This document shows positions 1 to 12,251 of a DNA stretch of 64,000 nucleotides, piece after piece. The notes below the pieces were generated by a model that was not told the DNA's origin, did not search any database, and saw only the letters and a list, made by a program, of their open reading frames with translations. The stretch comes from Chrysoporthe austroafricana. Lineage: Eukaryota > Ascomycota > Sordariomycetes > Diaporthales > Cryphonectriaceae. The stretch spans positions 620,001 to 684,000 of the forward strand of contig JYIP02000006.1 in assembly GCA_001051155.2 (NCBI GenBank). Direction: 5' to 3'. Positions within the stretch are counted from its first letter, which is position 1, and each line of letters starts with the position of its first letter. A program made the position numbers and the translations under genes.

Positions 1-468
1 CGTGGCGTGGACGTGAACATCGTCACAGGTCGGAAAATGATGGTGTGGGAGCAGGTATTGACTGCTGGGACGACATCAGAGCGGTGTATCAGACGTCTGA
101 CAAGGAAGTACACCCACTTGTGTGAATGTGTTCGGAAGAGGCAGCGCACATCAACCCATCCAGAACCAGACGACACCACCGATCTCGAGGCTCGGATTAA
201 CGATCCTGGATCACTCAGAATATTATACTACGAGCCCGCCAGCGCGTCTACGGAGGAGGAGGAGCCTTTACTTCCCCATTTGAAGCTGAGCATCTTCGAC
301 GGCGAACACACCGTGTTAGGTTCAGGCAATATGGATCGAGCAAGCTGGTTCACAAGCCAGGAGCTTGGCATTATGATTCACGGAGCTGCTTTTGCTACAG
401 CTGTGAAGGCAACTGTGGACCGGGCTATCGAGGGCAGGTTGGTTCCAATTTTCGGCACAGAGCACTGA
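1..468 (+). CDS. Phospholipase D-like protein, 3' part (cut by window start)
   Basis: The reading frame is open from base 1 and ends with TGA at 466-468, so only the C-terminal part (about 155 residues) is present. Near the end there is an HKD-type motif: H-L-K followed 10-11 residues later by G-S-G-N-M-D-R-A-S. This matches the second HxK...GSxN signature of the PLD/cardiolipin-synthase superfamily. The upstream R-G-V-D-V-N-I-V-T-G run is also typical of PLD-like domains, where the active-site strand precedes a variable loop. By family, such enzymes transfer or hydrolyse phosphodiester head groups using a His nucleophile. The first HKD motif would lie upstream of the window. No intron is needed. 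Many fungal PLDc_2 proteins are uncharacterised, so the substrate is unknown. Confidence 0.8.
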   Translation, partial: RGVDVNIVTGRKMMVWEQVLTAGTTSERCIRRLTRKYTHLCECVRKRQRTSTHPEPDDTTDLEARINDPGSLRILYYEPASASTEEEEPLLPHLKLSIFDGEHTVLGSGNMDRASWFTSQELGIMIHGAAFATAVKATVDRAIEGRLVPIFGTEH

Positions 469-661
469 ACTCCTGGATAGGGACTTCTTCGACGTTACCA
501 GGTACTTGGCTCGGAATCCTTTGAAATAGCACTTTGAGATATACCTAAATGTAGCAGTTTCTTATCAACAGATGGAACAGCTGAAACTATGTACACGGAG
601 AATAAAAGTCAATCTCCATCTACCCTTTTCCGACGATGCAATGTTTCTCCTGGAAGGACGT

Positions 662-1993
662 TTAAAAGGCCGGGTTGGCATTCGTCAGAAGTTGCTCGAA
701 GTACGCCTCGAACCATGTGCCGGCCTCAGGAGCGGATTGAAGGGCATCAGAATATCCACAGTGGTAATCATATCGCGCAGAAGTTGTATTGCTCGTCCCG
801 TCGCACTCACCGCCCGGCTTCACCCAGACAAAGGCATCCTGGATCGCAAGACCAGTGTTAGAGCTTGGGCGCATGCCGAAGCCAGTGCCCTTGGCATTGC
901 ACCAATCTCCCCATGCGGACTGTCCTGTTGGTTGCTTGCCGGAGCGGCCCTGGTCGGTAATGAAGTGGGCATCGAAGCCAGCCGATGATAGAAGAGGAGA
1001 GAGAGCCTGGACGTAGAGGCTCTCGTCGTAGTTAGAGTCACCTATGAGGGGCATTGTCAGTACACTCCACATCTGTTTGTCTCATACAAGATGCTTCTTC
1101 TGACCTGATGTATAAGACGGGGCACTAGTCAAGTTCCAACCGTTGTAGTTGGCCACATTCGTTGCGAGCCCTCGGACAGCGGCAGGGCTGCTTGCATTTG
1201 TGTACACCTGCGCAAATAGGGTCGCAGCGGGTTGCAGATTCGCTGACCAACCGAGCCAGCCTGCATGTCCGGCATCGAGGTACATGGCCACATTGGGCAG
1301 GTTGAGCGTCTCGATAGCGTAGTTTACGCACTCGTAATAGGCGGATTGAGCGTTGGCGCACTTGGCCACGTTGAGATTTGTCACCATATTGGCAAGGGAG
1401 TCGGGTTCAATGACGAGTATGGTCCTCACGTCGCTGAATGTCGTGAGCTGAGTCTTGATGGAGTCAATATATGCCTTGTAATTGGCCACGCCGTTATTTG
1501 CAATACTATACTCGCCGTTGGAGGCGGCAGCAGCACAATCCCGGTCCGGAAGGTCGTAGACGACGAAGATACCGGCGTATGCTGGCGAAGCGCCCCCAGC
1601 GTTCGCAGTTCGAATATCTCCAAGGGTTTCAGCCATTAGAGTCGGAACTTTGGCAGCAGTATCCCTGCTTGAGGTCAGCTGATCCCAGGATCTCGAGAGG
1701 CAAAAATGTTTGAAAGTCACCCACAGCCATTGGAACGTAGGCACCTTGGCCACTTCGGCGGCCTGTGTGGCCATGGCGCCGGTCAGCGTGGCCAGGGCGT
1801 AGGCCGAGATCTCAGATGCATAGTACGAGTTCGCCCATTGTTGGACACCGTCGAAGGGGTTACCACTGTAACTTGCCGTTACGCCTGCTGCCGTTGCCGC
1901 AGCAGTAGTGCTTGCTGGAGTGGTGGTAGTAGCCGGTGCTGCGAAACTAGCGCCGCTCAGAGCGGCGGCCAGAAGGATGTGCTTTGCGATCAT
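662..1993 (-). CDS. GH6 cellobiohydrolase (Cel6-type), no CBM1
   Basis: Three exons (1993-1725, 1664-1105, 1041-662) are joined by introns of 60 and 63 bp. The first uses a GTGGGT donor and CAG acceptor; the second a GTCAGA donor and TAG acceptor. The spliced protein is 402 residues and keeps family colinearity across both joins. It starts with a likely signal peptide (1-18), then a short Thr/Ala/Ser stretch (20-38) and the GH6 barrel. The conserved segments YDLPDRDC (Asp127) and VIEPDSLAN (Asp178) correspond to the catalytic Asp pair of fungal Cel6A, and KPGGECDG carries Asp357, the candidate base. By family it is a secreted inverting enzyme releasing cellobiose from non-reducing cellulose ends. 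The Cys-rich CBM1 found at the N-terminus of classical Cel6A is absent, so it is a catalytic-domain-only version. Confidence 0.95.
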
Positions 1994-2090
1994 GGCGTTT
2001 TCCCTTTTGCTTTGAACGGCCTGGAGGCTACGGGACTGTTACCTTGGGTAAACAACATCACTACAAACCAAGAGGGAAGAGCCAGTCTCC

Positions 2091-2097
2091 TTTTATA
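2091..2097 (-). promoter_or_regulatory. TATA box of the GH6 gene
   Basis: Read on the minus strand this is TATAAAA, about 98 bp upstream of the GH6 start codon at 1993. A GTGGGG hexamer (SYGGRG, the CreA/Cre1 consensus of glucose repression) lies further upstream at 2197-2202 on the minus strand. Cellulase genes are commonly glucose-repressed; whether this single site is used is inference. Confidence 0.5.
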
Positions 2098-4683
2098 AAG
2101 ACGCTCGCCTCTGCTATAGCATCTTGGACTCAGCCTAAAATCGGCTAGACGGGGAGGAATTCCGTTCGAGGTCGATATGAGTTTACCTTTACCCTCCCCC
2201 ACACCAGCATTTCACCGAGCTTGAAATGTGGATGGCTTCAGCGTATTGGTTCGTGATGTGCCCAAGTACAACACATTTCACAAAACATATGACGAGGGGA
2301 GACGATTCACACCAGCCTAGGACCCAGCAATTGAACAGTGTGCTCCGAGAACCACGGAAAGATTAATTGAGAGGATGCTACATAGATTAATGTGCATGGT
2401 CATGGTGGCCTTGACCATAACATATGACTAGGAGATCAGCAACCAGCGCAAGACCGTTGACATCCAGCTTGTGCGATTCCTGGCAGGAGATTGGCTCGTG
2501 GATCCTGGCGCGCCTGGCAACCTGGTTACGCGGGAGGTCGCTGAAACGTCTTTAATATGGAAAAGCTAGGCTGCATTTTCCTCAACCCACTTATATGAGC
2601 TTCGTCTTGGCTTTTGCTTGGCATCTTGCTTCAAGCCGGGACCCCGGTACGTCCTGGTCATCAATTAATCTCGGAGCCCACGTTCCTGGCTGTCCATGGA
2701 GGGATAGCACCCAACCTTCCAGCGTGGAACTAAAGTGGATAGCATGTCGGGAAGCTGATCCGGTCTCCAAGGAGTCTCGACATAGCACTCAATTGTTTAA
2801 TAAAAATCGAGGCATGAGACCCACATGTCCATTTCAGGACAGTATCATGCCACCCAGTCTCCTGCGAACTCGCCGTCTGGGAGGTCGAAGGGTCAAATGA
2901 TCGCGTCGCACTTACAATCAAGCATAGCACCGCTTCGAACTGATTTGCTTTTTACTAGGGAATGCCACGTCAGAACCTGGAAATCATAGGACTGGTCGAT
3001 ACACCGACACGATTTCTTGTGAGAAAGTATGTGCCAGAGAGGTAACGGTCGAAATTCTCAGGGCGCGTTGGAAGCTCATTTTATTTTCAGAACGGGCAAC
3101 ACACCGACCGCAGGCTCATTACACACAAAACACGGCTTCTTGAATATCGGTCGTAGAACGTCACGCTACCCGCCCTCCCCTTTTGATACTTTTTCTCCTT
3201 CCCTTTTCCAGGTGAAATAAAATTTCCTTTGATGACCAAAAAGTCGAGGCTGGCGAAAGGAACGAGGGAACAACCTGTGTTTCAACGTACGCCCTTGCTA
3301 TCAGACACTCGCAGTCCCTTCGACATGTACGTAAATTTAAGACAGGAGCGGAGTCTGATTATGCCGCCTCTCACCTAGGCCGACTTTCACAGAGCACTTG
3401 CAGAAGATGTTATGTCTCATTTGTTGAGGGTAGGCTGAAGTATTAGGACACCTCCGATTGCATTGATATGAACGAGGACAGACATCGTTGGCAGACCCGA
3501 GGAGCCCTTCCAAGGCTCGTTCGTAAACTTCAAGGTTGCCGCTGCCCACAACCTAGCTAGCCAGCGTTCGTAGGCAGCACCGTCTAGATCCGCGTGCGGT
3601 CACATGTCACATGCTGAAAGAATACCAAGACACACCTGAGACGTAGCTACAAAAGCTCACTAACTGCTAGCCTTGATTTGCTAATGACTCCAAGAACTGC
3701 AAGCGTCGATAATTATGTATAGGCAGCCAACGCAGTAAAACGTATATTAGTAGACACAGGAAAGAATATAAGCATTGATGCTCACAGAAATAGTGCGCAG
3801 GCTCAATTTTGCCTCAACTCGACAGAACTACCCCTTCCTGCACAAATTGCGCAGCTCAAATCTTGCGTGCCTTCTCAACGCACAAGTATACAATCAATAA
3901 ACGCGAAATCATCCAAGACGAAGAACGTCGGGAGGACGACTCGCAAAGATGAGTTATTTTGTTCATGCTTTGTCCCCCTCCCCAACGCATCTCTTCGCTT
4001 TGACACATGCTATTCGCATTTGCAACGCTGCGCAATACCATCAGTTCTGTTCCGCAAGTCAGACAAACAACTTCCCGTCTTCGTCGCGGTGTCAATAATG
4101 GCCCATTGTTAATTCAATTGAGGTGGTCATGAGAAGCCTCCGCTCAACCGCCATTCCTAAACACATACTTTTAACATCGATTACTGCCTTTCACTAAACA
4201 CCTCCCGCCCATGAAGCAGCATCGAACTTTACCACTTCTCCACGCCATAACCCTTTCGCGTTGGCAAGTCTCCAAAGAACTTTCGTTTCCGAGCCACTTG
4301 GCTGTGACATTCCATCACATTCGGTGTCTAGTCATCATATCCCGCCCATGCTCACTCTATGAAGTCCTTCTCAGTCCCTACCCTGGATGTCACTTAGGTC
4401 GGTATCTGTTGAACGAGATACCAATGCCAAGACCCCGCGAGCCAGCGATTGGATCATGTACCTGGTCTTGGAGTACGAGAAGTTCATGAATTGCTACTTA
4501 ACTACTGGAAAATCCGCGGTGCGACAAGCAGCGGAAATTGCATCGCTACCTAGCGCCAGCATGATGTCAAAATTGCCGTCGACGAGATTGCTGACCAGAG
4601 GTGATCACAGGGCCGTCGAAGACCGTTCTTCGAGTAACTACTAGCCCGTTGCTTCATGCTTCTGTGCAGCTGTATTCTTAACA
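2098..4683. other. Intergenic, no supportable gene
   Basis: This 2.6-kb stretch lies between the GH6 gene promoter and the 3' end of the oxidoreductase gene. All open frames are short (under about 105 codons) and overlap on both strands without family signatures. A short segment near 4560-4590 reads H-D-V-K-I-A-V, reminiscent of polyol dehydrogenases, but it is too short to support a call. Confidence 0.5.
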
Positions 4684-5852
4684 TCAAACCACAGCTACCT
4701 CCCTGCCACTCCTAGCGCTCTCTCTTATTGCCTCAATGATTTTCAGTACCTCTGCCGCTTGCATTGGAGACACTAGAATATCTTCCTCCTTTCCTGTGGA
4801 CAGAGCCCTGGCAAGAAGCTCATATAACCTCAAGTATGTCTGAGGTTCCACATTCGGATAGGTAAAGTTGTGGATGGAGCCATCATCTTGTAGAAGTTCC
4901 AGCTTTCCATTGTAAGCGGCTCCATCAACGCCGAAACCTGGATCAGTAACTTTCATCCCCGAGATCAGCTGCGATTCCTGAGGATCGAGCCCCGTTTTGT
5001 GATAGCTACCCTTCGTTCCACGAACCCAGAAGCGCGGCTGCTGGTCTGCGATGCTCATCACGCCGATTCGTACATGTATGATCAAGCCCTTATCGGCGTA
5101 GATCAGCATGACATTGGCACTGTCTGCCTGTTCCTCCGGTCCACCATCACCAGATACGAATTTCCCAGTACGCTGTTGAGTAAATTTCCCATACACTCCT
5201 GTTGGTTTTCCGAAAAGCACGAAGACCTGGTCGATGAGGTGTGTACCGAGATCATATATGGCGCCAAAGCCATCATCGAGTGTCAATATGCCCTTCCAAT
5301 TGGCTGGCTTCTGTGGCTTGAAGCGGTCGAAGTGCGTCTCAAACTCATAGATGTTGCCCAGCTTTTTCTCTTCGAGAATTTTTTGGACGGTGATGAAGTC
5401 TGAGTCCCACCGCCTATTCTGATAGACGCAGACCAGCTTGTTCTTCTTTCTTGCAAGCTTCGCCAGCTCTTCAGCCTGTGCCGAGGTCGGAACGAAAGGC
5501 TTCTCAACCAAGACGTTTTTGCCGCTCTCTAGTATCCGGCGAGTGACTTCGAAGTGTGTGTCGGGAGGAATAGAGACGACTACAATATCAACCTCAGCAT
5601 CTTGCAGCATAGAATCGATAGAGTCGAAGTGCTTAATCGAAGGGTGATCAACTGGAGCCGAGTCGCCTGGTCTTGGGCTCCGCTGGACGATGGAGTGCAG
5701 TCTCAATCCTTTCGTCAGGTCGATGAAGGGTATATGGAAGACTCTCGCGGACAAGCTGTCGCAAACAATAGTCAGTGTCAAGCCCACCCGGTGCTAAATG
5801 ACGGAGCATACCCATATCCAATCACAGAGACGTTGAAGGTCTTATCATCCAT
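4684..5852 (-). CDS. Gfo/Idh/MocA-family NAD(P)-dependent oxidoreductase
   Basis: Two exons (5852-5812 and 5755-4684) are joined by a 56-bp intron (GTATGC donor, CAG acceptor), giving 370 residues. Splicing restores the N-terminal Rossmann motif V-I-G-Y-G-L-S-A-R-V-F-H-I-P (from residue 10). An unspliced start would remove that nucleotide-binding loop, which is why I chose 5852. The family's E-K-P motif is at residues 98-100. The C-terminal half has the substrate-binding fold typical of the group, including a D-L-G-T-H-L-I-D segment where the catalytic Asp/His usually sit. By family it oxidises or reduces a sugar, polyol or related cyclic substrate in the cytosol; the exact substrate cannot be read from sequence. 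It is divergently arranged with the sulfotransferase-like gene. Confidence 0.93.
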
Positions 5853-6716
5853 CTTGAATCCTTATGGCGTTTTGCCGCCGCCTCTGTCAGAACGCTCCTA
5901 TCCGGCCGGGCTCGGTGATCTGCCCGTCGCATGCAGGGAGAGTGAAACATTAGAAGCATACAGATTATGATCGCAGGAAGCGGCAGGCTCGGAGGTAGGT
6001 AATGTCTGCTAATGATTAGGTGACTCATCCTCGCTCTAGTCGGATGGCGACGATGCTAACGACTTGCCTAGCGAAGACGCTATCCGACCACTCAGTTGAA
6101 AGGTCCATTGGCGTCGGGTAAATCATCCCGCGGCTTACATACGCCTGTTCCAGCCTAGAGGTGATACTACGGAAGCTGGGGAGCAACATTAAGTGGATAA
6201 CAGGGAGGCTGTGATGTCAGTGCTATCTGACAGCTGCTCGGTACGAATAGAGAAGAGTGTCTTCCTAATGCCTCGTGAGAGTACCTAGGTTGCTGCATTA
6301 TGCTCTCTCGAGGTGTGTTGAAATATCTAATTACTAGCCCGAGATGAATGTCAACTCAATGTTCGCGCCCATATTGCCTGCCTAGGTGTATTAGTCTACC
6401 ACATGACTTGTTCGACCGGGGATGTCAGTCGACATGACGGCCTTTGAGGTGCGCCGTTCTCCGTCACCGATTGTTCCCGAATCCCAGCTGCACGGAACGA
6501 CACAGTATAAATATCAAGTGAGCCGCCGGATATAAGACCGGTGGTCGGATAAAATGCCGGTTGCAAAGGTATAAAAACAGCCATTCTGTGCTCGCTTGTA
6601 TGGTAGATCGTTTGTCCCTGAACAACCACAGTCTACCCTCATACTAAGGACCAAGCCTTCCACACACTGACCAACTCTCGAGGTTACCGACTGCCAGTTG
6701 CACCAGCGTCGCGAGG
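5853..6716. promoter_or_regulatory. Shared intergenic region between divergent genes
   Basis: This 0.86-kb region separates the start codons of the oxidoreductase (minus) and the sulfotransferase-like gene (plus). A good TATA box for the plus-strand gene (TATAAAAA) lies at 6570-6577, 140 bp before its ATG. A second TATA-like site is near 6505. I see no clear TATA for the minus-strand gene. No ORF is supportable here. Confidence 0.45.
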
Positions 6717-7498
6717 ATGAAGATACTCGTGCTCGGCCCACCTCGCACTGGAACTCAATGTAAACAGCTAATTTGTTCTAATTTACCCCTGGTCATGTCG
6801 TTATATAAGCTGAATGCTTCTTACAGCACTGGCAGATGCCCTCACATACCTGGGAATCTCTCCTATCTATCACATGAGGGACGTTGGAAGGAATGTTCAC
6901 CAAGACCTATGGATACGGGCCCTCGAAGCAAAATACGAGGGCATCGGAAATATGTGGGAACGGCAGGACTTTGAACAAATTTTAGCTGGCAATGAGGTTC
7001 ACATATCCCACACGAGGCCCCGCAGCTGTGCAAGAGTGAGCATACTGACCCATGGATCAACGATCAAATCAGGGCGTCTCTGATTTTCCCGCCGCGATCT
7101 TCTCTAGGGAACTTATCGAGGCGTACCCGGAAGCCGCCATCATCCTCTCAACACGCTCTGAGGACGCCTGGTACCAGTCCATGATGTCCACCTTGTGGCA
7201 TTTGCATTCCAACCGACCAGCTGTTGGCACCTCACCCATGGTGCCCCTGTCTCTGAAGTACCACACATATTGCTGGGGCAATGACTTCCCTGCCAACGGG
7301 CGCGAATTCTACAAGAAGCACAATGATACAGTCCGCAGCTTGTGCAAAGGCCGCAAGTTCTTGGAATTTGACGTGAAGGACGGCTGGGGCCCGCTGTGCG
7401 AGTTCCTCGGTGTACCAATCCCTCATGACCCATTCCCGCGCAAAGACGATTGGCTTGCGTACAAGCAGAAGGAAGCAGAGAAGGCTAATCACGAATAA
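6717..7498 (+). CDS. Small sulfotransferase-like P-loop protein
   Basis: Three exons (6717-6759, 6827-6996, 7073-7498) with introns of 67 and 76 bp give 212 residues. The N-terminus M-K-I-L-V-L-G-P-P-R-T-G-T-Q is a sulfotransferase-type P-loop. Splicing then gives S-L-A-D-A-L-T-Y-L-G, typical of the fungal/metazoan Sulfotransfer_4 family. Exon 3 carries D-F-P-A-A-I-F followed by E-L-I-E-A-Y-P-E-A and a T-R-S-E-D-A-W segment, which is the conserved second half of that family. By family these are putative PAPS-dependent sulfotransferases, but the fungal members are not functionally defined. The length is at the short end for the family, and the C-terminus ends in a Lys/Glu-rich tail. The acceptor substrate is unknown. 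Confidence 0.85.
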
Positions 7499-9402
7499 GC
7501 ATGGCTGAAGACACCGATCTCGACCTACCTAGGGAAAATCTCTAAGTTCCCCGAGTTTAATTGAGATCAATATACGTGGTGATCATTTGTGGTACATGGT
7601 CGAAGTCGTTGGGAAATTGGCGTCCAGTCAACCCAGGTAATTCTGTATCCTGTTTCAGGATAGAATATCAAGTCAAAGATAGAATGGGTGTCGACAGGTA
7701 CCGTCTGTGGCACTGTGGCGATAGGTGTTGAAGATCTGTAGCTCCTGAAGAAGCATTTTTGGGCCACCAGCCATTTAGGATTTCTCACTACTCTCTGCTA
7801 CTTTTGAAATCCCTGAGATCTATAACGTGCTAGATACGTGTGCTACACAGCCTACACTTCAGCTCATTTGAAGTGACATGATTTAGTGTGATATATTCGA
7901 AGCCTTGCGTGAGGCTATCCTCGCGCGGGTGACGAATACCAAGGCTTTTTTAAGCGAGCAAATTAATTCAGGCATCAGGTGTCATGATCTTAGCCTAGAC
8001 GTCAGACGCTTTGAGCGAAACTTCAGCCTGGTATGATAAGTCGTAGTCCTTGTGGCATGTCTGCCTTGTGCTATATTAAATACTCACCGTTTACTGCGAG
8101 CGACCAATATATACATGCATTTTCCTCCACGAGTGAGCATGTCGAGACTTTTCACGATCTTTAATGTATCCAATACTGCGGACTAGGTCAGTTTCAGCAT
8201 AACATGCATGTTTGCTTTTTCCTGCATCCGGTCCCTGTTTCCTGCCAACTCACCTCCAATCGCCCGCATTTTACTGTCGTGCAATTTCTGCTCCTACGAA
8301 TTAAAGTCCCACCCTGTCGATGCAATGTGACGATAGCGACTCTTGATTATCCGCGGCTTGGGAGAGTTTCGGATGGATAAGGAGGTCTGTGACCCCGAAT
8401 TAACTGGCGAGCTCCCCTCGTTTCCCACCTTGCCTGGAGATTCTGTCTCTCACACAGACGCTAACTGGGACGCTCCTGCAATAAGACATTGCGTGAATTT
8501 TCCATCGCAACGCCGAGAGCCCTCCTGCCGCTGTTCTTTCTGATCCCCACACTGCAATAAAGACGTCTATACTTCGGGTGGCCACTAGCCAACTCCCAAG
8601 CCTGGCCTGCCACTGCTGGTGTCTGGAGTCTCTCCTAGATTAAATCTAAATTCGGATAGAACCAGCAATTTCGAGTCACAAGATACGGCAGCAGATGACT
8701 ATCATTCTGAAGGAGATGCTTATTGATATACAAATTCTCTCCTGCTTCTTTGGCGGCTCGACTACCGCAGTTTGAAAATCTGAAAATTTTTCGAATGGTT
8801 TCCCACTCTATCTCATTGTATAGAGGCATCCCATGCCATGGTTTGAGCAACTGCTACCTCAACCAGTCGAAAATTGGCTACCTACTGAGGTTGGAACTCC
8901 ACACACCCTACATTGCGTTGAAAGCCTGACACCGCTGACTGACGTAGAAGCGCCAGAACATATACGGTCCCCTTGGCTTTGGTGACCGTCTTGAATACTC
9001 AACATACAGAACCAGGGCTGCAAGTCGAGGTAATTAATATGGGTGAGAAGCGTCCAAGCAACCGATCTGATGTTGACCCAAATCTGTTCTAGCACTCGAT
9101 ACGCGAAGCCTGAGACCTTAGTACTAGATTTTCTAATTCGGCATATTCACCATGTCCTGGTTTGTTGATTCTTACTCACCCCATATCCTCTGCCTCTTGT
9201 TATTGCCTCACGGCATATGGTACCGATCTCTGTCCAGAGCCTATTGACTGACTGCTAGTTTAGCTCCCAAATACACAATGCTTCAAGGCCCCCGCTGCAT
9301 ATAGCAGGAGGTCGGGGCTCTGATAAAAAGTGGTATCATCGTCTGCAACATGAAAGCAGCATTGTTGCAGGGAATAAAGTTCAAAGCAAGAGACCTGAAG
9401 GG
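7499..9402. other. Intergenic, no supportable gene
   Basis: This 1.9-kb region between the sulfotransferase-like gene and the Zn2Cys6 regulator holds only short, overlapping open frames under about 90 codons, with no signatures and no convincing splice-linked exons. Its base composition is somewhat more AT-rich than the flanking genes. Confidence 0.5.
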
Positions 9403-12251
9403 ATGACGAAGCAGCACATACAAGATTCGACCACACAGGAATCGAATTCCTCCCTCGGGCCACAGATCTCTGAGCAAGCAGAAGCTCCCTCTTCGATATT
9501 CGAGGATCCAGTGCTAGCAAATAAGTGCGACCTGGCAGGCAATTCCCATCATAGTCCGGAGCTCACTACGAGTCTGACACCTTTTGACAGAGGAACATCT
9601 GCTCGGTGGCCCGCTGTCCACTCTTCAATGCCCTCTACCGAGAGTTCAGCGTCCGGGGTCACGCCCAATGTCCCGTCTAGCAATCCTCGCCTGGTCCTCC
9701 CATTCGATCAATACACACCCTATATTGCTCCTGAATACTGCAGATTGTCGTTTTCTGGCCATGATACTGTCGCTCATGCACATTCGGTAAGTATTCTTCT
9801 AGTTCGGGAGGCGCACGTTGGACAGCTGCCAACCCACTATTAGCACAAGTACGAGCCCCAGTCCTCGCTCCCGACCATAGTCAATGGCGAGTCCTATCAG
9901 CAGCAGCTGTTTGAGAAGACCAAAAATAGTCCATTGCCGGTCAAGAGAGAAAACAGGGCCTTATCAGCCACGAGCACTGAGTCTTCTGGCAACCTTTGCA
10001 GAGCTTCACCCTTCACTGGTGCAGAGCAAAATGAGAGCACTCAAGCACCGATGACTGTATGTCAGCCTGTTCACTGGACCCTCCCCGCAAGCAACCTTTG
10101 GTTGTCAGAGCATTTGCTTGAGTGTGCTGTGGATGTCTCCCACTCATACGATAGCGTTCGGGTTGCGTCCAACCCGGACATACCAGAGTACGTGCCTGTG
10201 ACGTCTCACACAAACCCTGAAACAAGTCTCGAGATGATTTCATCATACCCGAGATATGCTCTGGATGAATATTCCGAGGTGCCGTGGCCTCAGCCATGGG
10301 GTCGAGGGTCCCCCAGACGCTCAGCCCAGGCCAAGGCAGAATCAAATACACTGTACCCAGGACTTGCCAGCGATAGCTCTGTTGGCCACACATGGTCGGC
10401 TGCAGGCACGCCTCTGCAAATTCCGGCGGTGGAGTCATCTCATGTCTCGCCTGGCCCACGGGAGCCGTCGCCAATGGACGCAGTCTCAAGGAAGGAAGAG
10501 CCTGGACGTCAAATCGAAGCCGCTCAAGGAGACAGATCTGGCCCTCTCGATGTCATCTATGATGCACAATTGAGTTTCGGGTACGCAAAAACAGAAAGAC
10601 AAGAAGAGTCTCTCGGAAATGTGTCAAGACTCGTACAGCCAGCTTCTGGAGAGGCTGCCAACCTTGGTTCTACATGTGCTGCACCTCGTTCCCTTGTGCA
10701 GCGAGCGACCACTGGCACTTCCTCTCGCAGAGCTACGAGGGCTAGAAGGCCATTGGACCAGGGTGAACGGCAACAGACCCGGCAGACCCGGCACAGAGGA
10801 GCTTGCGTCCGCTGTAGAATTCAGCGCATCCGCGTAAGTGAACATGGTCACGCGCATCATGACTCTGACAATACGGTCACAGTACTGAAGCAAGTATATA
10901 GTGTCGCCCAAACTCGGCGAACCGTGATGGCCCTTGTGCGGATTGCCACAGGATCACAAACAGCAACTCAAAGAAGGTTATTCATCGCATCGGCTGTGTC
11001 CGCGTTAGGCTTCTTGATATTGGACTCTTTCGAACGTGCGGGTTACGATTTACGGTGCGCTGGATAGGCGCTGAGATCCTCGATGTCGCTGGCTTTGGGC
11101 CCACAGTGACCCTCAAAATCGATCAGGGCTCAGGCGTAGCGCTCGAGATCAAGGTGCGCCGGTTTGTGCCCGACCAAAGTATGGATAATGAGGATGTTGC
11201 TAAGTGTGCGTATGCACTGGAAAGCGCACATAGCACCCGGAGCTTTTACAAGAAATTCATCCAGACGCAGAAGTTCGCGGCATATCAGATAAGTATCCAG
11301 AAAATGGACCGAGGTGACCTCATTAGAAAAATCTACACTATGGCCTTGGACCATTATCGCCGTCTTCGGTCTCTCGATAAGACACCCCGCCGGGATCTTT
11401 ACTCGTCTGGTCTGAAACCTAGGGATATCTCCGAGAAGGACTTCATGGAAGGGATCTTCGAGATGTGGTTTGCACTGAGTGAGTGCCGGCGCCCTCACCG
11501 CACCGTGCGCAACTGAGATGCCGTCTGACCCTGATCAATACAGGACAAGCTACCGGGACGTCGCGCATCATCAGCGTTGAAAAGCCTTCGGAGGGGGATG
11601 AGCCGGTGACATTGCATGATGGAAAGCTCACGCCGAAGATGACCGTCTGCCAGCTCAACAGCATCAACATTGCTTGCGTGCTCAAGCCCTTGGCTGAAAT
11701 ACTCCTGAAGGTGCTGATAATGTGGATCGACGAAAGACAACACTACCGGTGGCATAGCATCTTCTACACGAACTTCATTCTCATGGCCGAGATCGCCCTG
11801 ACCACGAGGGATGCGTATGCTCACGGAAAGAAGAACCCTGACAGAGTATGTGCTTCCCGCATTCATTGAGATAGTTCCAGCAGAAACCCCATGGGCTTGT
11901 GCTTCTCCTGTCCGAGATAGACTGACGCCTCAGTATGAAAAGCGCCCAAACTTCGCGGAGAATCTCGTCAAGATCCAGCAGAGTGCCAACATCATCCAGG
12001 CGCATTGGCACTACTTCAACTGCAGCATCGACCTCGGGGCTCTGGACGACGACGCCCGAAGCAAGTCACCGCTCAGACAGCTGGCTCCCGAGCAGTTCGA
12101 CAAACTGAAGGCTGTGTGGAGGGAAGGAAAAGAAAAAGCTCTCCTCGGGCTGTACGACAATCCGATGGGTCACAAATGGTGCCACCCATTCTACTTCGCT
12201 GCGGCGATGTTTAGGCCGAATTGGGCACCTCTGCCAACCTTCCAGGGATGA
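9403..12251 (+). CDS. Zn2Cys6 fungal regulator with long N-terminal region
   Basis: Five exons (9403-9786, 9844-10833, 10902-11478, 11544-11845, 11934-12251) with GT-AG introns of 57, 68, 65 and 88 bp keep one frame and give 856 residues. Exon 2 ends with A-C-V-R-C-R-I-Q-R-I-R, and exon 3 begins with the Cys that completes C-x2-C-x6-C. A second C-x2-C (Cys470, Cys473) follows. Together they form a Zn2Cys6 DNA-binding domain near residues 449-490, placed centrally rather than at the N-terminus. The first 445 residues are Ser/Pro/Gln-rich and low in complexity. The C-terminal 360 residues are well folded in appearance but lack a pattern I can name. By family it is a nuclear transcription factor; target genes are unknown. 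The start codon is the least certain boundary. Confidence 0.82.

Noticed and set aside
4387..4644. Polyol-dehydrogenase-like remnant (H-D-V-K-I-A-V, then Y-W-K-I-R-G in another frame)
   Set aside because: Two short matches in different frames and wrong order are not enough for a pseudogene call.
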